From Sphingopyxis jiangsuensis (GTDB lineage: Bacteria; Pseudomonadota; Alphaproteobacteria; Sphingomonadales; Sphingomonadaceae), in contig NZ_JAERPO010000002.1 in assembly GCF_016734905.1 (NCBI RefSeq), positions 577,524 through 641,523 on the forward strand: DNA of 64,000 bases. Reading direction: 5' to 3'. The notes under the pieces are model-generated. The model was not told where the DNA came from, did no database searches, and worked only from the letters and a program-made list of their open reading frames with translations. The stretch's first letter is position 1, and the number at the start of each line of letters is the position of its first letter. The position numbers and the translations under genes were made by a program. This document shows positions 56,963-64,000 of this stretch, piece by piece.

Positions 56963-57636
56963 CCGCCCCCGACATGCCGCCCACCGGCCCCGAGCCCGTC
57001 CCCGCGCCGCCGCGCGCGCAGCACGGCTGGCTGAACTTTGCGATCGACTTCGGACCGCTGCTCGTCTTTTTCGTCGCCTATAAGTTCGCATCGGAAGGCG
57101 ACGGCGCCTTTGCCGCGACGACCGCCGCGATCAAGGGCACACTCGCGTTCATGGTCGCGATTATCGTCGCTATGGCGGTGTCGAAGTGGAAGCTGGGCAA
57201 AATTTCGCCGATGCTGTGGATGTCGAGCGTGCTCGTACTCGGTTTCGGTGCGCTGACCATCTGGTTCCATGACGAGCGCTTCATCGTGATGAAGCCGACG
57301 ATCATCTATGGCGCCTTTGCCCTGCTGCTGCTCGGCGGCTGGTGGCTGAAGCGCCCGATGCTCAAATATCTGCTCCAGTCGGCGCTCGAAGGGCTGACCG
57401 AAAAGGGCTGGCTGTTGCTGTCGCGGAACTGGGGAATTTTCTTCGGCGCGCTCGGCATCGCAAACCACGTGATGTACGAACTGATCCAGACCGATCGCAT
57501 GAGTTTCGACCTGTGGCTCACGATCAAGGTCTGGGGCGTCACCGCCCTCTCCTTCATCTTCACGCTGACGCAGGTCCCGGTGATGTTGAAGAACGGCCTT
57601 TCGGTCGCCGAGGACACCTCCGACAAGCCCGCTTGA
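56959..57636 (+). CDS. yciB: Inner-membrane septation protein YciB/IspZ
   Basis: A 225-residue polytopic membrane protein with about five helices and a Pro-rich N terminus. Family motifs FAIDFGPLLVFFVAYKF, WLKRPMLKYLLQSAL and NWGIFFGALGIANHVMY are present. It is needed for normal cell length and envelope integrity in other bacteria. Last gene of dapF-mtaB-ftsY-yciB. Confidence 0.94.
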   Translation: MTAPDMPPTGPEPVPAPPRAQHGWLNFAIDFGPLLVFFVAYKFASEGDGAFAATTAAIKGTLAFMVAIIVAMAVSKWKLGKISPMLWMSSVLVLGFGALTIWFHDERFIVMKPTIIYGAFALLLLGGWWLKRPMLKYLLQSALEGLTEKGWLLLSRNWGIFFGALGIANHVMYELIQTDRMSFDLWLTIKVWGVTALSFIFTLTQVPVMLKNGLSVAEDTSDKPA

Positions 57637-57709
57637 GCCTTTCCTTTCGCGCTGGCATAGCATCGCCACGGCACCGGGTCGCACCGCGCGCCGAACGATA
57701 AGGAGGGGA

Positions 57710-58294
57710 ATGCAAATGGGGAAGTTTTTCGGAAATCTTCACGCCGTTCTGGGTACCGGGCTGGTGTTCGCGATCGTGCTGATGCTGGGCCTCAATGGCC
57801 AGAATTTCGACGATGGCGTCGCCGCGGGCAATGCCATCATGCGCTGGCTGCACACCTTTTTCGGCGTACTATGGATCGGGTTGCTTTATTATTTCAACTT
57901 CGTCCAGATGCCGACGATGCCGAAAATTCCGGCCGAACTAAAACCTGCGGTCGGCAAGCATATCGCGCCCGCCGCGCTCTTCTGGTTCCGCTGGGCAGCC
58001 GCCGCGACGGTGATCTTCGGTCTCGCCATCGCCTTTCACGCCCAATATGCGGTTCCCGCGCTGACGTTGCAGGACCCCTATAAGCTGATCGGCGTCGGCA
58101 TGTGGCTGGGGCTGATCATGGCTTTCAACGTCTGGTTCGTGATCTGGCCGAACCAGAAAAAGGCGCTGGGCATCGTTGAGACCGATGACGCGACGAAGGC
58201 CAAGGCGGCACAAACCGCGATGATCTTTTCTCGAACGAACACCTTGCTGTCGATTCCCATGCTCTATGCGATGGTGAACGCCAACCACGGGTGA
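57710..58294 (+). CDS. PuuD-type membrane protein lacking the cytochrome domain
   Basis: A 194-residue protein with about four to five membrane helices (LHAVLGTGLVFAIVLML, WLHTFFGVLWIGLLYYF, and later ones), matching the N-terminal membrane half of urate hydroxylase PuuD. The C-terminal cytochrome c of full PuuD (a CxxCH site) is absent, so urate oxidation is doubtful; the protein may be a truncated family variant common in sphingomonads. AAGGAGGGG lies just before the ATG at 57710, and ATG at 57716 is an alternative start. Confidence 0.78.
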   Translation: MQMGKFFGNLHAVLGTGLVFAIVLMLGLNGQNFDDGVAAGNAIMRWLHTFFGVLWIGLLYYFNFVQMPTMPKIPAELKPAVGKHIAPAALFWFRWAAAATVIFGLAIAFHAQYAVPALTLQDPYKLIGVGMWLGLIMAFNVWFVIWPNQKKALGIVETDDATKAKAAQTAMIFSRTNTLLSIPMLYAMVNANHG

Positions 58295-58301
58295 TGTGAC
58301 G

Positions 58302-58437
58302 ATCCTCCCTGTCGCGAAACGATGGGGAGGTGGCAGCCCGAAGGGCTGACGGAGGGGCTTTGGCGCAACCTCGCCGCCCCTCCACCATCGCCTACGGCGA
58401 CGGTCCCCCTCCCCATGGCTTCGCCACAGGGAGGATT
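58302..58437. repeat. Palindromic repeat, family C (full copy)
   Basis: An outer inverted repeat, ATCCTCCCTGT against ACAGGGAGGAT, encloses CGATGGGGAGG / CCTCCCCATGG arms and an internal hairpin (CGCCTACGGCG). It fills the gap between the convergent PuuD-like and carbonic anhydrase genes and may end both transcripts. Confidence 0.8.
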
Positions 58438-58440
58438 TAT

Positions 58441-58995
58441 TCATCCCTCCACCGCTGCCTTGTGCATGCGGCCGTTCATCACATAATGGGCGACGCCCAT
58501 CTGCATGCCCGCGGCCTGCGCGTCGTCGATCTCGCGCACCCGTCGCGCCGGGGTCCCGGCCCACAGTTCGCGGTCAGGGATTTCCTTATTCTCGGTGAGC
58601 AACGCGCCCGCGGCGAGCATCGCGTCGCTGCCGATGCGGCAGCCGTTCATTACCGTGGCCTTCAGGCCGACAAAAGCACGGTCGGCGAGCGTGCAGCCAT
58701 GCACCATCGCCAAATGTCCGATCAGCACATCTTCGCCGATGATCGTCGGAAAGCCGTCGGGATGGAAAGGAGTCGGGCCGTCGCAGTGCAGGATGCTGCC
58801 GTCCTGGATGTTCGAGCGCGCGCCGATGCGGATATGGCTGACATCGGCGCGCAGCACGCAATTATACCAGATACTGACGTCGGGACCGATCACCACATCG
58901 CCGATGATCCGGCATCCCGGCGCGATGAAGGCGCTGGGATCGATCTGCGGCGTCTTGCCATTGACGCTGATGATGCTGATGTCACTCCGGGTCAT
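58441..58995 (-). CDS. Gamma-carbonic anhydrase family protein
   Basis: A 184-residue left-handed beta-helix hexapeptide protein. Zinc-ligand histidines are in ILHCDG and IGHLAMVHGC; the hexapeptide pattern runs from about 15 to 150. Members such as YrdA and Cam vary in activity, so true carbonic anhydrase function is unproven. The start (MTRSDISII) overlaps the upstream stop in ATGA; it is the last gene of the hemB operon. Confidence 0.9.
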   Translation of the reverse strand: MTRSDISIISVNGKTPQIDPSAFIAPGCRIIGDVVIGPDVSIWYNCVLRADVSHIRIGARSNIQDGSILHCDGPTPFHPDGFPTIIGEDVLIGHLAMVHGCTLADRAFVGLKATVMNGCRIGSDAMLAAGALLTENKEIPDRELWAGTPARRVREIDDAQAAGMQMGVAHYVMNGRMHKAAVEG

Positions 58996-61250
58996 TCGTA
59001 GCTTCCGATCACGTTTTTCCAGATCAGCACTGGCAGGGTCGAGGCATAATCGTCGGTCCAGCGCGTGAACCCCTTGCGCGCCGCAAGCGGAACCCAAGTG
59101 CCGTCTTCGGCGCTCAGATTGCGCGCCTTCGTCCCGCCGGTCAATTGCTCGAGCCGCTGCGGTGTCGCCGTCAGCGCAACCCAGCTCGACCCGGTCAGGT
59201 CGCCGAACTCGCCCTCGGGATCGGGGGTCGGGTCAATCCGGATCGCGGCCGACCAGCCGCGTGCCTTGGCCTCGGCGGCCAATACCGGCTCCAGCCCGAA
59301 AAAGCGGTTCGAAATATGAATCAACAGATAGCCGTCGGGTTTGAGCGCGCGCGCATAGACGCCGATCGCTTCTTCGGTCAGCAGGTGCAGCGGGATGGCG
59401 TCGGACGAAAAGGCGTCGATTACCAAAATGTCGAACTGCGCCGCTGGTCCCTTTGCTATCTGCAGCCGCGCATCGCCGATGACAATCGGTGTGTCGCCCG
59501 CGCAGTTCGAAAGGAAGGTGAATTTCTGCGGGTCGCGGGCGATGTCGGCCATCACGGGGTCGATCTCGTAAAACGTCCAGCTCTGGCCCGGACGGCGATA
59601 GCAGGACAGCGTCCCGGCGCCGAGCCCGACGATCCCCACCGACGCATCCGGCCCCGCCAGCGCCTCGGCCTTGTCGAGCGCCAGGCCGACGCCCGATTGG
59701 TGCCCGTAATAGGTTGTCGGCTCGCGCTCCTTCCCGGGCTCGGTACTTTGCAGGCCGTGGAGTGTCGTGCCGTGCGCGAGCCGCCGCTGCATGCGATAAG
59801 CGTCGTCGGTGACCGAATAGACGCCGAAATAGCTGCGCACCCGCGTCCCGTCGAGGCTGACCTTCACCGTATCCCAGCCGCCGACGCCGATCATCAACAG
59901 CAGCAGCGTAGAGACATAGGCCCAGCGCCATGCGGATACGAGCAAGCCCACCGCGACGATTGTCAGGCCCCACAGCGCCGTGTCCGTTTCGAACGCCCCC
60001 GACCAGCGCTGGACCATGTTCCAGCAGGCGAAGGCTGCTAGGACGACGAGCAGCAAGACGAGCCGCCGCGTTTGCTGCGGCGAGGCCTTGATCCACTCGT
60101 TCCACGGGAAAAGCGCGGGCAACGGCAGCAACAGCGCCGCCGCGACGATCAGCAACGGATGTTCGTAAACCCAGTCGAATAGCAGCGGCGCAACCAGCGC
60201 GGCAAACAGGCCGCCAAGCACCCCGCCCGCCGACATGACCAGGTAGAAAAGCGTCAGGTGCCGCGGCGCGGGGCGAAGATGATAGAGATAGCCGTGGAGC
60301 GCGGTCGCGACGACAAAAAGCATCGCAAGACTGGCGAGCGCCACCATCATCGTTCCGCCGGCCGAGCTGAGCAGCGCGAGCGCGCCAACCATCAGCAGCA
60401 TCGTCGGCGCGATCGTCGTGACGACCTGCGTCGCGCGGTCCATCGTGGAAAAGGCAATGACGAAGCTGAGCAGGTACAGGCCGAGCGGCAGCACCCACAG
60501 CAGCGGCATCGCGACGATGTCGGTCGTCAGATGCGTCGTCGTCGACAGCATCAGGCCCGACGGAACCGCCGCGATGAACAGCCAGTGGAGCATCCGTCGC
60601 GACGTCGGTGCCGGCTCGGCTGGTTGTTTGACATCCGAGTCCACTGCCTCCGGGTGCGCGCTCCAACGCGCCCAGCCACTTGCGGCGACCAGCAGCAGCA
60701 GCGCCGCATAACCCGCGGTCCATCCCCAGCTTTGCGTCGCCAGCGGAAGATTGGGCTCGACCAGTGCCGGATAGCTGATCAACCCGGCAAAGCTGCCGAG
60801 GTTCGACGCGGCGTAGAGGTAATAAGGGTCGCCCGCGCGCGCATCTGCGGCAAACCAGCGCTGCATCAGCGGTGCCTGCGCCGAAACGACGAAGAATACC
60901 GGTCCGATCGACGCGAGAAGCAGCAGCGGAACCCACAGCACCTCCTGTCCCGCCGCCGGCGGCGCGATCTGCGCAATTCCGATCGGAAGCCAGAGCGCGG
61001 CCACAAGGAAGAGCGCAACGTGGATCATCGCCTGCCGCCGCAGCGCGAAACGTCCAAGCCAGTGCGCATAGGCATAGCCGCCGAGCAGCAACGCCTGATA
61101 AACGAGCATCGCGCTGTTCCACACCGCCGGCGCGCCGCCCAATTTGGGGAGCACCATCCGCGCGACCATCGGCTGGATCTGGAAAAGCAGGAAGCTGCCG
61201 ACCAAGATGGTCAGCACGAAAAGCCAGCGCCGTGTCGCAACCGCGCTCAT
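58992..61250 (-). CDS. Membrane-fused spermidine-synthase-like protein
   Basis: A 752-residue protein: residues 1-490 form about 12 to 14 transmembrane helices, residues 500-750 a cytoplasmic Rossmann-like methyltransferase/aminopropyltransferase fold (VGIVGLGAGTLSCY, FYEIDPVM, DILVIDAFSSDAIP). It matches the fused MFS/spermidine-synthase class. The aminopropyl-acceptor residues cannot be judged by eye, so the reaction is uncertain. Start (MSAVATRRW) overlaps the GNAT stop and its stop overlaps the carbonic anhydrase start. Confidence 0.87.
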   Translation of the reverse strand: MSAVATRRWLFVLTILVGSFLLFQIQPMVARMVLPKLGGAPAVWNSAMLVYQALLLGGYAYAHWLGRFALRRQAMIHVALFLVAALWLPIGIAQIAPPAAGQEVLWVPLLLLASIGPVFFVVSAQAPLMQRWFAADARAGDPYYLYAASNLGSFAGLISYPALVEPNLPLATQSWGWTAGYAALLLLVAASGWARWSAHPEAVDSDVKQPAEPAPTSRRMLHWLFIAAVPSGLMLSTTTHLTTDIVAMPLLWVLPLGLYLLSFVIAFSTMDRATQVVTTIAPTMLLMVGALALLSSAGGTMMVALASLAMLFVVATALHGYLYHLRPAPRHLTLFYLVMSAGGVLGGLFAALVAPLLFDWVYEHPLLIVAAALLLPLPALFPWNEWIKASPQQTRRLVLLLVVLAAFACWNMVQRWSGAFETDTALWGLTIVAVGLLVSAWRWAYVSTLLLLMIGVGGWDTVKVSLDGTRVRSYFGVYSVTDDAYRMQRRLAHGTTLHGLQSTEPGKEREPTTYYGHQSGVGLALDKAEALAGPDASVGIVGLGAGTLSCYRRPGQSWTFYEIDPVMADIARDPQKFTFLSNCAGDTPIVIGDARLQIAKGPAAQFDILVIDAFSSDAIPLHLLTEEAIGVYARALKPDGYLLIHISNRFFGLEPVLAAEAKARGWSAAIRIDPTPDPEGEFGDLTGSSWVALTATPQRLEQLTGGTKARNLSAEDGTWVPLAARKGFTRWTDDYASTLPVLIWKNVIGSYE

Positions 61251-61789
61251 GCGTGCCCCCAGCTTGCCCGGTCGAGCGAATAGGCCACATGCGGACGCAA
61301 CGGATCGCCCTCGGTCAGCCTGGGATGGTCGAAATCGCAAGTCTCGGCGTGCTGCATTCCCAATCGCTCCATCACCGCCCGGCTGCGGACATTGCCCCGC
61401 CATGTGATTGCCCACACGGCTTCGTCAGCCAAATTGTCGAAAACCCACGCGACGGCGGCCTTTGCCGCCTCGGTCGCATAGCCGCGACCCCAGCAATCGC
61501 TTGCCAGCCGCCAACCGATTTCGGGTTTGTCGGCGACCGGCCCCACGCTCCCGCGGATTGCCCCACACCATCCGATCAGCCGCGCGTCGTCGCGCCGTTC
61601 GAGCGCCCAGAAGCAATGGCCGTGCGCCGCATCGATCCCGCGCATCCGCTCGATGAGCGCGGCGGTCTGTTCACTGTCGAGCGGCGGCCCGAGCGTCGCC
61701 ATGACCGCAGGATCGCTGCAGATCGCCTGAAAGGGCACGACGTCGTCATCGCGCCACGGACGCATCAGGAGCCGCTGGGTTTCGATCAT
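61247..61789 (-). CDS. GNAT-family N-acetyltransferase (RimJ/RimL type)
   Basis: A 180-residue acetyltransferase with opening IETQRLLMRPWRDDDVVPFQ and the acetyl-CoA loop-containing end region LASDCWGRGYATEAAKAAV. The RimJ-like form commonly acetylates protein N termini or small molecules; the target is unknown. Both ends overlap its neighbours by four bases. Confidence 0.9.
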   Translation of the reverse strand: MIETQRLLMRPWRDDDVVPFQAICSDPAVMATLGPPLDSEQTAALIERMRGIDAAHGHCFWALERRDDARLIGWCGAIRGSVGPVADKPEIGWRLASDCWGRGYATEAAKAAVAWVFDNLADEAVWAITWRGNVRSRAVMERLGMQHAETCDFDHPRLTEGDPLRPHVAYSLDRASWGHA

Positions 61790-62784
61790 GCGCCGAGAAT
61801 CCGCGCCGCATGCAGCGCGTGGTAGCTGAGCACGCCCGCCGCGCCGGCGCGGCGAAACGCGAGCAGGGTTTCGAGGACGAGCGCGTCGCGGTCGCCCGCT
61901 CCGGCTGCGGCCGCGGCCTCGATCATCGCATATTCGCCCGAAACCTGATAGGCATAGACGGGCACCGCGAAATGGTCCTTCACCGCGCGCACGACGTCGA
62001 GATAGGGCAGGCCCGGCTTGACCATCACGCTGTCGGCGCCTTCAGCCAGGTCGGCCTCGACCTCGCGCAGCGCCTCTTCGACATTGGCGGGGTCCATCTG
62101 ATAGGTCTTCTTGTCGCCTTTCAGCAGCCCGCGCGAGCCGACCGCATCGCGGAAGGGGCCGTAAAAGGCCGAGGCATATTTGGCGGCGTAGCTCATGATC
62201 TGGACGTGGGTGAACCCTTCCATCTCGAGCGCCTCGCGGATCGCGCCGACGCGGCCGTCCATCATGTCGCTGGGCGCGATGATGTCGGCACCCGCACGCG
62301 CCTGGTTGAGCGCTTGCCCCACCAGCACGTCGACCGTCTCGTCATTGAGCACATAGCCGCCCTCGTCGACCAGCCCGTCCTGCCCGTGGCTGGTATAGGG
62401 GTCGAGCGCGACGTCGGTGAGAACGCCGATGGCGTCGCCAAGCGCATCCTTGACCGCCGCTGTCGCGCGGCACATCAGATTGTCGGGATTGAGCGCCTCT
62501 GCCCCGTCGTCGCTGCGCCGACCGGCTTCGGTATAGGGGAAAAGCGCGATGCAAGGGATTCCGGCCGCGACGGCGTCCTTTGCACGTTCGACGATGCGGT
62601 CGACCGACCAGCGCGACACGCCCGGCAAGCTCGCGATCGGTTCCTCGGTCGCGGTGCCGGGGCAGACGAAGAGCGGCCAGATCAGGTTCGACGGCGCCAG
62701 ATGCGTCTCGCGCACCATCGCCCGGCTCCAGCCGGTGCGGCGCGTCCGGCGCAGGCGCAGGTCGGGGAAAGCGGCGTTGGTCAT
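61786..62784 (-). CDS. hemB: Porphobilinogen synthase (delta-aminolevulinate dehydratase)
   Basis: Condenses two 5-aminolevulinates in heme synthesis. 332 residues. A Schiff-base lysine is in VKPGLPYLDV (Lys256) and a second active-site Lys in SYAAKYASAF. The cysteine triad of zinc enzymes is replaced by Ala/Asp (DVALDPYTSHGQDG), which indicates the magnesium-dependent type. First gene of hemB-GNAT-spermidine-synthase-like-carbonic-anhydrase, all overlapping by four bases. Confidence 0.97.
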   Translation of the reverse strand: MTNAAFPDLRLRRTRRTGWSRAMVRETHLAPSNLIWPLFVCPGTATEEPIASLPGVSRWSVDRIVERAKDAVAAGIPCIALFPYTEAGRRSDDGAEALNPDNLMCRATAAVKDALGDAIGVLTDVALDPYTSHGQDGLVDEGGYVLNDETVDVLVGQALNQARAGADIIAPSDMMDGRVGAIREALEMEGFTHVQIMSYAAKYASAFYGPFRDAVGSRGLLKGDKKTYQMDPANVEEALREVEADLAEGADSVMVKPGLPYLDVVRAVKDHFAVPVYAYQVSGEYAMIEAAAAAGAGDRDALVLETLLAFRRAGAAGVLSYHALHAARILGA

Positions 62785-62845
62785 CGCGCGTCCATAGCCG
62801 CGCTTTGCCGCGCCGCAAACGGATATTGGCGCGAACCCGCGGCGC

Positions 62846-64000
62846 TCAGATGCCGTCGCCGATCCGCTTTGCCGTCACGTCGGCGAGCGAGCCGAGCTTG
62901 GGCCCCTCCACCTGTTTCGGCGCGATCGGGGTGAGCGCGGCGCCCGGTTCGATCGCGGTGAGCTGACGGATGCGCGCGCGGAAATCGGCGAGTTCCTTGC
63001 CCTCGAGCGCCGCGCGCGTCACGAAGGTCACCGACGACGGGTTGACCGCGCGCCCGTTGCGGTAAAGCTCGTAATGGAGGTGCGGCCCCGTCGAGAGGCC
63101 GGTCGAGCCGATGTAGCCGATGACCTGCCCGCGGCTGACCCGCTGCCCCGCACGCACCGCGACGCGGCTCATATGTCCATAGCCGGTGCCGAGACCGCCA
63201 CCGTGGTTGAGCCGGACATAATTGCCATAACCGCCGTTGCGCCCCGCCATCGCAACGACGCCGTCGGTTACGGCATAGATGGGCGCACCATAGCCGCCGC
63301 CGAAGTCGATGCCGCTGTGCATCCGGCGATAGCCGAGAATCGGGTGACGCCGCATCCCGAACGTCGAGGTAACACGGCCGTTCGTCGGGCGCGCCATGCC
63401 GCCGCGCTGTTCGCCGACGCCCGACGCCTCGAACCACTGGCTGCGTCCGTCCTTCTTCCATTCGAGCATCGACAGCTTCGGCCGACCGTTGCGGATCAAC
63501 CCGGCGTAGAGGAGCTTGCCCGTCTCGCTCTCGCCCGTTTCGGCACGGCGATAATCGACGACGATGTCATATTCATCGTTGGCGCGGATGTCGCTGCCGA
63601 CCGATATCTGCTTTCCTATGACGCGCAGATAGGCCTGGATCGCCTCGGGCGGCGCTCCCGCCGCGCGCGCCGAGCGATACAGGCTGTCGCCGACGCGGCC
63701 GCGGATACGCAGCGGCGTGTTGTCCACCGCAATCGGGATGCTCCGCATGACGAGACGCCCGTCGATCCGCTCCATCTCGATTCGGAGGTCGAAGCGCGCA
63801 CGCATCGCCAGCGCGTCGACCGGGCGCGGCATCGTGCGCGCGGCGCGGCGCCCCAGGATCAGGTCGATGCGCGTTCCCGCCGCAATATCGGCAAGCGGCA
63901 CCGCGCCCGAAACCTGGCTTGCAAGCGCCTGCGCCTCGGCGCTGCCGACGCCTGCACGTTCGAGGACGCGCGCAAAGCTGTCGCCGCGGCCGAGCGTAGC
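62846..64000 (-). CDS. M23-family peptidoglycan endopeptidase (5' end missing)
   Basis: The reading frame is open to the window edge, so the N terminus is missing; 384 residues are visible. The visible part starts with a LysM/OapA-like repeat (LGRGDSFARVLERAG) and a second domain, then the LytM domain with metal and catalytic motifs HSGIDFGGGYGAP and GPHLHYELYRNG. Such proteins are exported and cleave peptide cross-links or activate amidases. It is divergent in layout from nothing seen; its promoter is outside the window. Confidence 0.92.
   Translation of the reverse strand, partial: ATLGRGDSFARVLERAGVGSAEAQALASQVSGAVPLADIAAGTRIDLILGRRAARTMPRPVDALAMRARFDLRIEMERIDGRLVMRSIPIAVDNTPLRIRGRVGDSLYRSARAAGAPPEAIQAYLRVIGKQISVGSDIRANDEYDIVVDYRRAETGESETGKLLYAGLIRNGRPKLSMLEWKKDGRSQWFEASGVGEQRGGMARPTNGRVTSTFGMRRHPILGYRRMHSGIDFGGGYGAPIYAVTDGVVAMAGRNGGYGNYVRLNHGGGLGTGYGHMSRVAVRAGQRVSRGQVIGYIGSTGLSTGPHLHYELYRNGRAVNPSSVTFVTRAALEGKELADFRARIRQLTAIEPGAALTPIAPKQVEGPKLGSLADVTAKRIGDGI

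Overview
The window is a gene-dense, GC-rich (by eye well over 60 % G+C) stretch of bacterial chromosome. The gene content points to an alphaproteobacterium, most likely a sphingomonad (order Sphingomonadales, Sphingopyxis-like). The reasons are a DivL-type pseudo-histidine kinase, the AddA/AddB pair of alphaproteobacterial type, an AmgK/MurU cell-wall recycling pair, a large TonB-dependent receptor with a very short periplasmic plug leader, M2 and DUF3857 families, and many small palindromic repeats between genes. The genus is inference. No tRNA, rRNA, CRISPR array, transposase, integrase or prophage gene was seen.

Layout. 0-12.6 kb: end of methionine aminopeptidase, a lipoprotein quinohemoprotein dehydrogenase, the nitrogen pair glnB-glnA behind a sigma-54-like promoter, a secreted transglutaminase/TPR protein, an M20 hydrolase, an aldehyde dehydrogenase and argJ. 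12.7-24.1 kb (minus strand): a compact run divL-tsaE-amgK-murU-addB-addA-trxA, most junctions overlapping by 1 to 11 bases, that joins cell-cycle signalling, tRNA modification, peptidoglycan recycling and double-strand-break repair. 24.4-30 kb: TonB receptor followed by two sulfotransferases. 30-43 kb: ahcY with an upstream palindrome, a small TPR protein, YqgE, peroxiredoxin, AMP nucleosidase, an arsR/SRPBCC divergent pair with a perfect operator, a marR-emrA-emrB efflux operon, a DsbA-like isomerase, an alpha/beta hydrolase and an M2 dipeptidase. 43-52 kb (minus): asd-NTF2-DUF2238, then rplS and trmD separated from rimM-rpsP-ffh by a nitrilase/LysR/small-ORF block. 52-58.3 kb (plus): a GGDEF-EAL protein, the overlapping operon dapF-mtaB-ftsY-yciB, and a PuuD-like membrane protein. 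58.4-64 kb (minus): hemB-GNAT-spermidine-synthase-like-gamma carbonic anhydrase in an overlapping operon, and the 3' part of an M23 peptidase.

Most genes are conserved housekeeping genes. The accessory signal lies in (i) several families of palindromic intergenic repeats, one of which sits in frame inside mtaB and two of which form a diverged inverted pair about 6 kb apart, (ii) the TonB receptor/sulfotransferase cluster, (iii) the interrupted ffh-rpsP-rimM/trmD-rplS operon, and (iv) sharp operator palindromes at several regulator genes. I did not find a clear-cut new defence or biosynthetic system; the sulfotransferase cluster and the coding palindrome are the best candidates for something little described.
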